A program made the position numbers and the translations under genes. From Sipunculus nudus (taxonomy: Eukaryota > Annelida > Sipuncula > Golfingiida > Sipunculidae), in NCBI GenBank assembly GCA_026874595.1, contig CM049313.1, positions 77,510,659 to 77,574,658 of the forward strand: a DNA stretch of 64,000 bases. The letters run 5' to 3'. Positions 24,569 to 34,946 of the stretch are shown piece by piece (within the stretch, counting starts at the first letter, position 1; every line of letters starts with the position of its first letter). The notes below the pieces were generated by a model, which was not told the origin of the DNA, did not search any database, and saw only the letters and a program-made list of their open reading frames with translations.

Positions 24569-25561
24569 TATTGTATAGTCTATACCATTTTAAACAAAAA
24601 TTGTTTATGTCCGCGCCGATCTGCTGGCAACTTGCACCCACATGCGCGTGACACGGCCTTGGTGCCTTCGTTCACTGATCAGAACTCGCACAACACACGT
24701 GTTGGTTCCTGTGTTTTTCACAGACTTGCTGGCTCTGTCTTCACAAACCATGTGTACCATTGATACAATGTTTCACGACTTTGTTTGGGACGAGGCATGT
24801 TAAACCCCGAGAAACAAGTAACACAGTGTATCTGATGCGTCTGACAAACGAAGCGGCAGAAGTTGCCAGGACCGTATGTAGTTTGTTTTGGTAATGGTGA
24901 CCTTTCACCTTGGGCTCAAGGTCGGTCATCGCACATGCGCGCCTGTAATGCTGAAATGGTCTATCCACGGACCTTGACCTTTATTAATCATAGGACATAC
25001 TGACTAAACCATAATCAGGGATGTATTCTCACATTTACATACCTTTGATTTATTTGAATTTGAATCCCAACAGAGTATTTTGGCCTATGTCCAATGACAA
25101 ATTCAGCCTGCGTTTGTTCCCTGCGTCTTGCCACCCTTTTCTTTTGTTGCCAAGTTGCTTTCGTCATGATAAAGTTTCACACTCGGGTCTCCTTGGCCGA
25201 ATTTGTATTAGTCTCTCCAACAGATGCCAGGTGCCGCCGACGTTGCTTGAGCTGACTCGGAACACTTGATTTTGGCCGAGGAGTTCCGAGTGGCTGGCGC
25301 TGTGAATCCACTATGTACAAGGACTCACAAATATAAGTGAGGATTTCCGAGTGCCTGAATCCTTTTCATTCACCAGATGGCGCTTGTGATTGATACCAAA
25401 ATAAAGTAAAAAGGGTCGTTATGCAGGGTTTATGACGGGAAATCTACCGTGGGAACATATTCTTTACAAATATGGTGGGGGGGGGGGGGGGATTAGGGGC
25501 GGAATAATTTTATCAAGGGGGGATTTTTTGCTTTTATAGGTGAATCCCGCAATCCCGCGCC
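23161..25561. other. Transposon interior: TA microsatellites and a CpG-richer patch
   Basis: TA microsatellites occur at about 23206-23222, 24223-24290 and 24526-24566, and a poly-C run at 23804-23816. From about 24605 to 25000 the base composition becomes CpG-richer. This part includes the inverted copy of the 21.6-kb segment and a minus-strand ATG (MPRPKQSRETLYQW, open for 26 codons, near 24803) of unknown meaning. It could be the promoter or first-exon region of the minus-strand transposase gene, but no splice junction to the 20790 acceptor was found. A poly-G run lies near 25476-25490. Confidence 0.3.
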
Positions 25562-25576
25562 CTGAAACCAACCCTG

Positions 25577-25780
25577 AAATATGGGTAACAGAGACCTAAT
25601 TCCAGGTTTCCAAGGAGATTTTTCATGAACCACTAAGAATGTAAAGTTAGAAGATTCCAGGTCCAGTGGTTACAATTTGTGCCCTGTTAACTGACAGATG
25701 GCCGGATGAAACAACAGACAAAGAGTGATCGCTATAGCTCAGATGACTTACAGTCAGCTGAGCTAAAAAATGTGTTCATG
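25577..25780. repeat. Right half of the dispersed repeat unit split by the transposon
   Basis: The sequence resumes with 'aaatatgggtaacagagacc', 'aggtttccaaggagattttt' and 'ttgtgccctgttaac', and ends 'cagtcagctgagctaaaaaa'. This completes the unit that stops at 15119. The same end occurs at 38221-38240. No gene. Confidence 0.75.
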
Positions 25781-26154
25781 TAATGAATAATTCTAAAAAC
25801 AGGTTTAAGATATATACATGTACCAATCATCCCTGTGAATTTGGGAAAGCTGAAAAATGTTGTTGTTTAGTTACTGCGCGAATAAAAATCAGCATTGGGC
25901 TGTGGTGGCCATATTGGAATGTGTAATTCAATTGGTCTGGAGCCCTCATATGTACCAATCATGTCTGGGAATTTAGAAAAGTTGAAAAATGTTGCTGTTG
26001 AGTTACCACGCAGGATAGTTCAATAGTTCTTTGACCTAAATATCTTAAATGTTTATGAAAATTCACATACTATCACCACTGTTTTATAAAGAACAAAGTT
26101 AAAAAGGAAATGAGCACAGAAAAAAAATATTGTTTCATTTCAACATGCACCTAC

Positions 26155-26336
26155 CTTGATAGACTAATATCAGATGTGGGGAGAGGCAGAGGGTCACTGC
26201 TGTTACCAAAGGACAAGTTGTGGTAGCCAGATGCTGTGGTACAGATATGGACAGGCGGACATGTGGCAACGTCATTCTCTGAGCTCTGGAAGGTAGAAAC
26301 TTCACTTACTGTTCGCAGGAGGGTGTCGCAGGACAT
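26155..26336 (-). CDS. MARCHF2/3-like E3 ubiquitin ligase, first coding exon
   Basis: The exon runs 26364-26155. Its acceptor is 'ttattttgcag' and its donor is AAG followed by gtaggt. The donor leaves AG, which joins the T of the RING exon as a Ser codon, giving a continuous frame of 355 codons including the stop. The first in-frame ATG is at 26336 with A at -3, so 26337-26364 would be 5'UTR and the start lies in this exon. It encodes a low-complexity, Ser-rich N-terminus of 60 residues (MSCDTLLRTVSEVSTF...). This resembles MARCHF2/3 N-termini in length and lack of domains. If an upstream exon is coding, the protein would be longer. Confidence 0.75.
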
Positions 26337-26364
26337 GTTGGCACAGCTGTTACTTTTCACACAA

Positions 26365-27339
26365 CTGCAAAATAAGCACCAAGTATCATACAAAAAGCTC
26401 TTTTTTATACATCAATCACTGTAGAATTGTTTCATTACCAGGTATATAAAATCCTTTTATCAAGAATAAAACATGTATATAAATTGATCAACTGCACATT
26501 ATCTGTTTGTCAAACACTTTACATAAATATCTTTTACATAATACAAAGCTGTCATAATCAATGGATATATTTAAAACTTATCACACTGTACTATGAGGAA
26601 GAAGAAAAGCATGGTTCTAAACATTCTTATGAAAAACTTTTGCTGAACAGCTGCAATGCTTTATCCTGTGTGTGAAAAAAAAACAAAACACTGCAGCAAT
26701 AGGAAACAAATATCATAATTAATTCTGAGCACAGTAATTACTGAAAATAACTGGCTACTGGTATTCTCTGCTGATATAAATCAACACTCATGATCATGGT
26801 TATATCAATTAGTACTCTTTGCTGATGTAGGCCTTATTTGAGGGACAGTAATTAAAACAAAATAATTATGTAAACAAAGCTGGAAATCAGCATAACCTGG
26901 TACAGACACATATACAGGAAGCAGTAGTATCACAATAAATATTTAAAATGAAGAAAAAAAAAATTGCATCGTTTATTATTTTTTGGTGCCAGCTTGCTGA
27001 TACTAGTTTTCAGTGAGGGACTATGATACATGAAATGCCAAAGGAATTTTGATGTTGGAGACAGCACAGGTGCAGACATGCAGGTACAGCAGATTAACAA
27101 AGGTTCTTTGATGTTAATTAAAGTAAAATGTACTGAAATACAAAGCCTTCATTGACAACAAAATGCAATGTTCAACATACTGTCATACTTTCCATTTGGA
27201 GCAAATTCCTTCTTGTTGTGTGTGAAGCAATGTATCCCCAATTATTTAATAAGATATATTTGCATTGCGTGTGTACGTGTGAGTGTATTCATAGGGGGTG
27301 GGGGGATTTTGGATGGTTTCTTTACAAACCTAATATTTC
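26365..27339. other. MARCHF upstream intron, no other feature seen
   Basis: The sequence is AT-rich without recognised repeats or coding frames. It belongs to the intron between the first coding exon and a presumed non-coding exon near 30.5 kb. Confidence 0.35.
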
Positions 27340-28060
27340 AAACTAGAATACTGGTAGTCGACAAGCGACTATGTGTATCCGCCAAAATCAGAGAAGGACA
27401 GGGGAAGTGAGGCATGGATTGAGTGGCTCGGGAAATATAGACAGGATCTTTTGCATATAAGCCTGGACGTCTACAGCAGAAATGTGTATGAAGGTGGTGC
27501 GCCACCTGCCACAAAATCCAGAAAGTTATCCAAGCTGTATACAATTACAAAATTTAGGGCAGATAAGTCAAACCACTGTCGAGATATGAGTGATTTTATC
27601 CCACGGCAGACAAACAAACGGACACTGTGTAAAAATGGTTGCAGGTGGCCCCCATCAGTTTTGCGTATGATAAAGAGCTATGTGAGATCTATACACATGC
27701 AAAAGTTTGGCCCAATCGGTCAGACGGTTCCTTAGATATTAGCTTGGATGTCTGCAGCTTAAAGGTGAATGTAGGTGGTGCCACCTGTCATAAATCGAGA
27801 AAGCTATCCAGGATGAATATATACTTGCAAAATTTCAGGTGGATAAGTCCATTCAATGCCAATATGAGTGATTTTATCCCAAGGCAGATGAACAGATGGT
27901 CACTGTGCAAAAATGGTTGCAGGTGGCGCCACCATTTTTTATGTATGTTATAAAGGTATCCGAGAGCTACATTTGTGCAAAACTTTTTCCTGATTGGTCA
28001 AACAAGTCTGAAGTAATGTAGATTAATGTGTCAAAACACAGGCACAGGTTTGTTTTGGCG
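27340..28060. repeat. Second copy of the 265-bp palindrome-bearing tandem array
   Basis: It begins with 'gtcgacaagcgactatgtgt' and 'atccgccaaaatcagagaa', matching 5388-5420. It then alternates the two palindrome contexts: near 27495, 27643 (decayed), 27773 and a perfect GGTGGCGCCACC at 27922-27933. The intervening 'gagatatgagtgatttta' and 'aaagagctatgtgagatct' blocks match those at 5.2-6.5 kb. Short open frames cross it in different frames; none is called as a gene. Confidence 0.75.
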
Positions 28061-28633
28061 GATACAATTAGTTTCATCTTATATTCAAAAACCTGCAGTT
28101 GCTCTAGCACTAAATGGCATTTGAACCATTGATAATTTTATACAATGATATTGGGCAAGACATACAAAACTAGAAAGAAAGGATCTCAGAGAGTACATGC
28201 AACCTCAAACATTCTAGTTGGATAACCAGACCTGCATGTCAATGCTACTTCATTATGCAAGAAATAATTTTACACCCAGCTGAGAGAAATGTCTGTCAGG
28301 CCTCCATAACCCCAGGACTGGGTAAAAGTGCAATATAAATGACCTGCCACAATGACTGAATACTGAGTGGCTCTGTCCACCACAAAAGGCCACTTGAATT
28401 TTACACAGGTATTCTCTACCACTATAATCAGTTTCATCTCCTCGAGTCCACCTGTTTTTTGTTATGAAGATTTTTATTAGTTACATTTGAAGGGAAACAA
28501 TTATAGTGTAGCATAAGGGATTAAATTAAGTACCTTATTTACAATAAGGTAAATAAATACCTACCTTACAACTTATTTAAGAAACAGATTCATTAGAAAA
28601 TATGAGAAATTAATCTACATTTTACAGCATATC

Positions 28634-28810
28634 CAGAAGTGGATCCAGGGGATCCCGACCCCCCTTTTTCCTCCGAAGCAACCTTTCTTTAAGGGTTTGC
28701 CGCCTGGACCCCACCCTTTTCTTGAACTGGGGACCTTTTTTACATGTTTTTCATTAGTCCTCCTTGGTTGCTCCCCCCCCCCTTCTTAATCCTCAGTAGA
28801 TCCGCCCCTG
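28634..28810. mobile_element. Small MITE with CAGAAGTGGATCC / GGATC..CCCCTG ends
   Basis: The element starts CAGAAGTGGATCCAGGGG and ends 'tagatccgcccctg', an imperfect inverted pair. It is flanked on both sides by ATATC, a 5-bp target duplication. The interior is G/C-run rich ('gacccccctttttcc', 'ctggaccccaccc'). Related elements appear at 31293-31488 and 53038-53227. No coding capacity. Confidence 0.6.
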
Positions 28811-30450
28811 ATATCAGACCCACTTATGGCAGTCAAGGTCATTGGTCACATGTAAAAACAGCCTAATTTGACAGCTGCTGACTGGATAATATTATGTAAA
28901 CACTAAAAAATATATCCAGCATAAACAAAGATGGCTACTCATGCAGGGACACATCATATATCTGCCAGATTATTGTGAAAAGACTAAAAAGTTGTGAACA
29001 TAAACTGGGGCTTTATTGTAAATTTTTTAATTGCCATATTAGATTATCACTTCCATATGTAGTTTTCTAAGAAATTATTGAAAAATAGAAACTTTTATGA
29101 AAATTATCTACAAAAAAAACAGGTGGACAGCAGGTGGTAAAAAGACTATTGTGAACTTACTCATCTGAAAATGGTAAAGAAAGAATAAATTTATAAAAAA
29201 AAGTGTACCACATTACAATCAAAGTTAAAAGGACTGCCCATGACTGTAGGTGTTACCCAGATCCATAAAGAACTTTTCATTAAGTTTTGAGTAAAGTTAC
29301 AAACCAACCAACCAACAGCAGGAAAATCGTATAATTCATGGCATATTTACAGCAAGGAAAAGCGGGACAGGGTCTACACCAAAATAAGAATTTAAGAATT
29401 AGATAGTCAGTTAAACAGCTCTTCCCAGCTCATGTTGCCTTACTGACCTGAAAAGAATCTGACTTAAGATAAAATTTATTTTCTTACTATAACAATAAGT
29501 GCTATTAGCAACTGCCTATTTCAGTGAGCATCTGTGTTGGCAGGCACTCATCACAGGGAGGGGGGGGGGGGGGGGGTTTGGGGGGTCAAAACCCTCCCCT
29601 TGCTCTCAACCAACAACTTTTTTTAGACAAATCTTATGCATGACAGGGGGTTTGGGTCGAGACCCCCCCCCCCCCCGCTATTAGCCAACGACCCTTTTTT
29701 TCAGAGAATTTTTATCCATGACACCCTTTGACATCTCCCTGCAAAAGATCCGCACCTGAAATGGTAGGTTAAATGGTAATTGTGTAGTTAAGGGGATTTT
29801 TATACACGGCTTATATTACCAATTGATAACGCATAATTTCCAAACCTGTTTTGTTCTATAATAAGAAGAAATGTATACTTATATAAGAATAAGGCATTAA
29901 TAGTTTAATAACCATTTATATTTTATATATAATGACACAAATTGCTCAAATATAAAATGAACCAAGACGTTATCATGCAATTACACTAAATTAAAGGTAA
30001 TTGTGCATTTTAGTGGGTTTTTGTAAAAGGCTTATTTTTCCATTTCTTATGCAATATTTCCTAATTTTGTTTATTCTATAATAAGGAGAAATGTAAACTT
30101 ATATTGGACTTAACTTAAAGTGTTTGATAACCAATATATTTTAGATATGAGAAAATTGCTCAAATATAGCTTGTTTTCTTGGCAATGTCGTCAATGTCAT
30201 GCATAATGTTATGGCGGACGATGAAAATTTGAGCCAATAAATTCTACTTTTGAGACATTTGGTCTCTCAAAAAACACTACCTTTCATTATATAATCCTTA
30301 TTTTTGTAAAATTATACATCTTTTGTTAGACTTGTATATTGCAGTATATTATTACTTATGTTTATAATATGGGTTAAAGATTGTAAAATAAGTCTCTAAA
30401 AAACCGCTAAAATGCACAATTACCAAATTAAAAAAAAAAAATTAGTAAAA
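28811..30450. other. MARCHF upstream intron, no gene; poly-G/poly-C block
   Basis: 29500-29760 contains long G and C tracts (29559-29577 and 29665-29678) in a context like the small MITE family, ending 'gatccgcacctgaaat'. Two similar stretches with 'gggatttttatacacggct' and 'gggtttttgtaaaaggct' (29790 and 30013) form a weak direct repeat. No coding region is supported. Confidence 0.35.
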
Positions 30451-30533
30451 CCTTCACAAGAAGTCGAAGACACACTCTCTGAGAAACCTGGAACTGAAGA
30501 CATTTTATTTTTAACCCAGACAGCATACCTTAC

Positions 30534-30810
30534 TTCAGGGTTCTGGAGTGGGAGAAGCAGAACTGTATGGATAACCCGAGTTTCACTTTCAGTATCCGGT
30601 CTACTCCACTTTTGACAGTACACCCAAGTGTATTACGCTCTTCGGAATTTTTCCTGTGTTTACTTTTATTCTTGGTATTGTTTGTGAAAGTTTGTTTCAA
30701 CTGGCCTCCTGTTCCCTCCTGCTCACGCAGTCAACTTACAACCAAGCAAACCGCCCCAGGTCACCTGACCCGGAAGTGGAACAAAAAAGTTCTAGTAACC
30801 ATGCAACGCA
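30534..30810 (-). promoter_or_regulatory. Candidate MARCHF promoter and non-coding first exon
   Basis: A GC-richer island carries an ETS-type motif CCGGAAGTG (30770-30778) and a near-consensus RFX X-box GTAACCATGCAAC (30795-30807), both common in TATA-less metazoan promoters. Downstream on the minus strand a donor-like CCCTGAA followed by gtaagg ends at 30534. This could be the 5'UTR exon that splices to 26364. No TATA box is seen. Assignment to MARCHF is by position only. Confidence 0.35.
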
Positions 30811-31070
30811 ACCTCTTTTTTTTAGGTAAAACATTAATCGTGGATTGATTTCGAAAATTAATTTTATTTTTATGGTATAACCTAATGATTTATACAGGCC
30901 TATTAATTATTGGTAGAAATTGGTTTTAAATCATAATCGAAATAAAAAAGGCCGATGATCGATTATAAATCGATTATTTTTGTTATTATTATATTACCTT
31001 GAAATCTGCTATAAAGCCCTACGTACCTTTACTATGTATAGTAGGTCTACCAAAAATATTGACCCAAGTA

Positions 31071-31613
31071 ACGCCAAAAAAAGTAAATAAATAAAAGGTA
31101 TGGTATTCAGGCACTTTTTTTTCGGAAATCAGTGATGGCGGACTATATTTTATTTTTTTTTTTTTTACCTTTTTTGTATGTTTCGATAAAAATGTCATAT
31201 GATCAGAGAAACGCATGAAACAATATATTTTAATTTTGCTAAAAAAGGTAAAAGCACAACATAACAAAGGAAATCTTATCGAAATTGTATTACAGAAGCG
31301 GATCCAGGGGAGGAGTCCAGGGGGTCCGGATCCCCCCTTTTTTTACATCCACTGCAAGTTTTTTTAAAGGGTTTTAGACAAATTTAAATTACGGCCTGGA
31401 CCCCCTTTTTCGGACCTAGTGATCTTTTTCATAAGTACTCCTTGGTTGGACACCCCCACCCCCTCCTAAATCATTGATCTACCCCTTTAATTTATATTCT
31501 TGAAAGATGAAAAAAAAACAAAATGAAATTTTTTTATGCGGGGTGGGGGGGGGGGGGGGGTTAAAATGACGTAGGCGATGCCTGAGAGCCAAACCTTTTT
31601 TTTTTTTGGCCTA
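31071..31613. mobile_element. MITE family copy A, interrupted by a nested MITE
   Basis: Inverted ends read GCCAAAA...GGTATGGTATTCAGGCAC on the left and 'gatgcctgagagccaaacc...ttggcctaa' on the right. The interior 'tttgtatgtttcgataaaaa' and 'gcacaacataacaaaggaaa' is shared with copies B, C and D. The copy is about 200 bp longer than its sisters, because a CAGAAGCGGATCC-type element occupies 31293-31488. A poly-G run lies at 31542-31560. Confidence 0.75.
31293..31488. mobile_element. Small MITE nested inside MITE copy A
   Basis: It begins CAGAAGCGGATCCAGGGG and ends 'gatctaccccttt'. In sister MITE copies the flanking lines ('aaattgtat' and 'cttgaaagatga') are adjacent, so this is an insertion into copy A. 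It is related to 28634-28810. Confidence 0.6.
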
Positions 31614-33330
31614 AAGAGTGTGACATGTAGGCCAACATTGGCATTCCTGATGAAACCATCAATCCAACCGCATCTAAGGTCGACTTGCCGTCGGACGATT
31701 GTTGGCTGTACAAGGTTCGTTTTGATGCTGCTCGTTAAGCATACTTTGTATTCGTATATATCTGATAGGATTTATTAGATTCTCTGCATTTTTGATGGAA
31801 AACGATCAATCATCTATTTAATCGAATAATCGGAACTCCACTAATATTTTCCGATAAAAAATAAAGCGTATTTGCTTCTAGTCCTGAAAAATATCGGCGC
31901 ATTTATGTATTGAAACAAATGTATTTTTAAATCAAAGCCCGGGGGGGGGGGGGACGGGGGGATGGGGCATATAAGTGTAATATAAATTGCAGTATGACAA
32001 TATAATATAATAATAACTGGAGACAATTCTTTCGTACCAGCATTTTGGAGTAAAATGTAAATTTTGATTTATTTAAATAAATTCTAACATTTAGTTATTA
32101 TCTGGAAGTTAGTTATTCGTATAAAAGTCAATTTATGAACAGTCTTTATAGGCCTAGTGTGAAATCCCTAAATTTATATAGATGACTATATTAGCGGTTG
32201 CATGTAGGCCTATATATTAAAATTTATTAGAGGGATGGGTAGACGATCCAACTGACATATATGCGCCCCCCCTCCCCTACTCAAACACACACACACACAC
32301 GTTATGATCGCGTCTCTTCAATGAAATAGACGCCTTTAGTTTAGGCTATGGCCAAAAAGGGTCATTTTCCTTATTTTTCCATAAATATATCTATGGAGAC
32401 ATTTCAGTTTTCAAGGGGCTATCGCAGCGCCATCTGTCGGTAACTTCGACTGTGTATCAAGACAGAAAGCAGGTTATTATTCTGTATCAAGGTACGTGAC
32501 GTGGCTTTTTCCCACCGCAAACAATGCAAGAACAGGAATAACAGTTCCGGATGTCATGAGGTTTCCCCAGTTTGTCGTAAGTTAAGAAACCTAAGTACTT
32601 TCAAATGCCGAAACAAAACATGTACACAGTACATGTACTTTTGCGTATTGGCGATTTACCTTTCTAGATATACAATGGAACTTTAAAAATGTGTACTAAC
32701 AATGAATAAAACGGGCTAAAATATCGCAGAACAAAATAAAAATGTTCTTATTATGTGATATTATTTAATTTTTGGGTCCCATGGAGTCAAAAATGTACAA
32801 TAATTTTCAGTTGTTCCCAGAGCATTAACACAATTTAATTCTTTTAATCAAATATATGGGATAAGAAGGGTTTGAAATAAACGTTTGTTTTATCTGTTGC
32901 TTATTAATATACAAATTATCTTCAGGTTTTTATTTCTATGGCTTGTGCAAAAAAATCTCACTTATTAATGTTAAAATAGGTTTGCCAGTCTTTTTTACAC
33001 AGTTATCTGTTGTATTTTAGATGATAAGACTAGACTGTTAGAACAAGTGCACAATAAATGGACAGGCAGGATAAGCTAGTAATAATAAAATAGGTGAAAA
33101 AAGAGAGACAGAGCTTAAGCCAGGGTAGGTTCACCAAGAAACCTTTGTTTAACCAAAATGAACTAAAGGTGGAAGATAATGTTCAACGTGGAAAGAGGTG
33201 ACATATCAATAAAAGTACATTTGTTTCTACGTTATTCGCTAGATGTCTCTGTGCATCAATGCGGTTCATGACAACGTGCGACCATCCATGACGTTCCAAT
33301 TCACGTCTGAGCAGCAGACCAGAACTGGGA
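31614..33330. other. Intergenic, no gene recognised
   Basis: The region has a poly-G run near 31940, a short AC repeat (32286-32299) and 'taggcct' motifs (32148-32215). It contains no coding frame of note. It separates the divergently arranged MARCHF gene (left, minus) and heparanase gene (right, plus). Confidence 0.4.
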
Positions 33331-33336
33331 TGCTTG

Positions 33337-33342
33337 TATATA
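33337..33342 (+). promoter_or_regulatory. Candidate TATA box of the heparanase-like gene
   Basis: TATATA lies within 'gcttgtatatatcttccgg', about 90 bp upstream of the ATG. This would place initiation near 33365-33372 with a 5'UTR of about 60 nt. Support is by position and sequence only. Confidence 0.4.
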
Positions 33343-33428
33343 TCTTCCGGTAAATGGTCGACAGCCTTACTGAAAACAACTTTCTAAGCGGAGTATCTGC
33401 TGCTGTCTGAACCTTTTTCTCAGCGTGA

Positions 33429-34946
33429 ATGACAAACTACCGACAGAGAATGGGTAATTTTAGATCTTATATTCATCAATATTGCATTTGGTGCGTTCTC
33501 TTGGCGAATTCCATGATTTGCTTGGCACAGGTTAGGGTAAAGGTCACAGTTAATACATCGCGGACCACATTTGTGACAAACAAACGCTTCCTGAGTCTTG
33601 GAATGGATTCCAACCTGGTGAGGAAACACTGGTTGACATTTAATTTCAAGTCGCACCGGGTAGCTACACTTGCTAAAGCTTTGGCACCGGCATATCTTCG
33701 CTTCTCGGGCACAGATGCAGATCGACTAGTCTTCCAATCATCGGAGGCAGAGAGACATACCAGGAATGGTCTGTTTCCAACCTCCAGGTTCAACATGACC
33801 ACAGCTGACTGGGACAAGCTGTATATGATCTCCGAAAGTGTTGGTTGGCGACTTGTGTTTGGATTTAACGCCCAGTTAAGGAATGGCTCCGGATGGAACC
33901 CTGGCAACGCGGAGTCTTTGCTGGAATATTCAGTCAAAAAGGGTTATACAAATAACTTAGACTTCGAACTTGGTAACGAACCGAGCGCTTACACCAAAAA
34001 GCCGAAATTCATTCCGGTGCCCGCTGAACAACTGGGAAAAGATTTCCATGCTCTACGTAATATACTCAGCGGACCCAAATACGGAAAATATTTTGGAAAA
34101 TCACTTCTGGTTGGACCTGATATTAATATTTTAAATTACAAATACCTTGAGAAATATTTAACCACGACAAGTGACGTAATCAATGCAGTGACTTTCCATC
34201 ATTATTACGGACCATTATTCACGGTAAAAGATTTCACAAGCATAGAGAAGTTGGATTCTTACAAAACGCGACTAGAGCCAATCCAACATGTTGTTAGGAA
34301 CAGTCCAAACCCAAATCTCTCGATGTGGAACGGGGAGTCCAGCTCAACCGGACACCCACCAGGGTCATATATAAGTATGAGTTACGTGGCCGGCTTTATG
34401 TTTCTGGATAAACTTGGATTGTCTGCACAGCTAGGAGTTGATGTCGTCATATGTAACACATTCTACGGTTTCTGGATCGCTCTTATAGACCAACAGCTCA
34501 TGCCTACCCCAAGGTACTGGATAGCGTTGCTGTTTAAACGACTCGTTGGGCAAAAGGTGCTACAGGTTGACAGTAATTTTGATTACAGAATGCCTAATTT
34601 GACAAAAGGTGGAGTGCGTATTTATGCTCACTGTGTATCGTCTTCGGCAGGATATCCAGAAGGTGCTGTTGTTCTTTATGGCATGAACTTACTACATGAT
34701 AACGTTACTTTGGATTTGGGCCGGGATCTTCATATGCATCAATTTCTTCTGACCTCAGATAAATGGGGCGGCATAACCTCAAACTTCCTGTTGCTGAATG
34801 GCAAGGTCGTCGTGATGGAACACGATCTGAAACTGCCGAATCTACCCCCACGTGACCTTGGCAAAAGAAACAAATTGAATCTTCCACCAAAATCACTTTT
34901 CTTTGTGGTACTACTTGATTATGACGTAAACGTGTGCCTTCAGTGA
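33429..34946 (+). CDS. Heparanase-like endo-beta-glucuronidase (GH79), intronless
   Basis: The 505-aa frame covers the usual heparanase length (human HPSE is about 543 aa). GH79 heparanases cleave heparan sulfate chains in the extracellular matrix or lysosome by a retaining mechanism. A hydrophobic N-terminal segment (about residues 18-33, ending CLAQ) looks like a signal peptide. The TIM-barrel core has LRFSGTDAD (90-98), and the proton donor Glu184 in LGNEPSAY. FHHYYG follows at 257-261, and then the nucleophile Glu303 in MWNGESSS. Both catalytic Glu residues are therefore present. The C-terminal part (about 395-505) fits the beta-sandwich domain. The activating-linker region found in vertebrate proheparanase is not evident. 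The gene has no introns across its length. ATG33429 is the first in frame; Met8 is an alternative. Confidence 0.88.
   Translation: MTNYRQRMGNFRSYIHQYCIWCVLLANSMICLAQVRVKVTVNTSRTTFVTNKRFLSLGMDSNLVRKHWLTFNFKSHRVATLAKALAPAYLRFSGTDADRLVFQSSEAERHTRNGLFPTSRFNMTTADWDKLYMISESVGWRLVFGFNAQLRNGSGWNPGNAESLLEYSVKKGYTNNLDFELGNEPSAYTKKPKFIPVPAEQLGKDFHALRNILSGPKYGKYFGKSLLVGPDINILNYKYLEKYLTTTSDVINAVTFHHYYGPLFTVKDFTSIEKLDSYKTRLEPIQHVVRNSPNPNLSMWNGESSSTGHPPGSYISMSYVAGFMFLDKLGLSAQLGVDVVICNTFYGFWIALIDQQLMPTPRYWIALLFKRLVGQKVLQVDSNFDYRMPNLTKGGVRIYAHCVSSSAGYPEGAVVLYGMNLLHDNVTLDLGRDLHMHQFLLTSDKWGGITSNFLLLNGKVVVMEHDLKLPNLPPRDLGKRNKLNLPPKSLFFVVLLDYDVNVCLQ

Larger units (their letters stand above)
15120..25576 (-). mobile_element. 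Large hAT-like transposon with 15-bp perfect TIRs
   Basis: The left end CAGGGTTGGTTTCAG (15120-15134) is exactly mirrored by CTGAAACCAACCCTG (25562-25576). The sequence outside each end is the two halves of one dispersed repeat unit, joined in sister copies as '...gctcagagaatatgggtaacag'. This shows a real insertion. AATAT abuts the left end and AAATAT the right, giving a 5-6 bp target duplication. The CAGGG terminus fits hAT elements, and a decayed hAT-type transposase lies inside on the minus strand (about 19.2-18.1 kb). The same direction places a Thr/Ser tandem-repeat exon upstream of the transposase. A LINE (15962-18135) and a LINE remnant (22506-23160) are nested inside. The element sits in a MARCHF intron, in the same transcriptional orientation. 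Confidence 0.7.

Noticed and set aside
24741..24968. 75-codon minus-strand frame and the alternative MPRPKQSRETLYQW frame as a gene
   Set aside because: Both are short, with no donor or domain; kept only as a remark on the transposon's possible promoter region.
27373..27953. Two overlapping plus-strand frames of 120 and 104 codons
   Set aside because: They are repeat-derived; they translate successive units in different frames with stops between.
30420..30623. Coding first exon of the MARCHF gene (minus strand, MSSVPGFSESVSSTS...)
   Set aside because: The candidate donor (GAAG followed by gttttact) leaves one base, whereas the exon at 26364 needs two; the join would create a stop. The ATG at 26336 makes a coding upstream exon unnecessary.
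33476..33937. 153-codon minus-strand frame inside the heparanase gene
   Set aside because: It is the antisense shadow of the GH79 coding frame.
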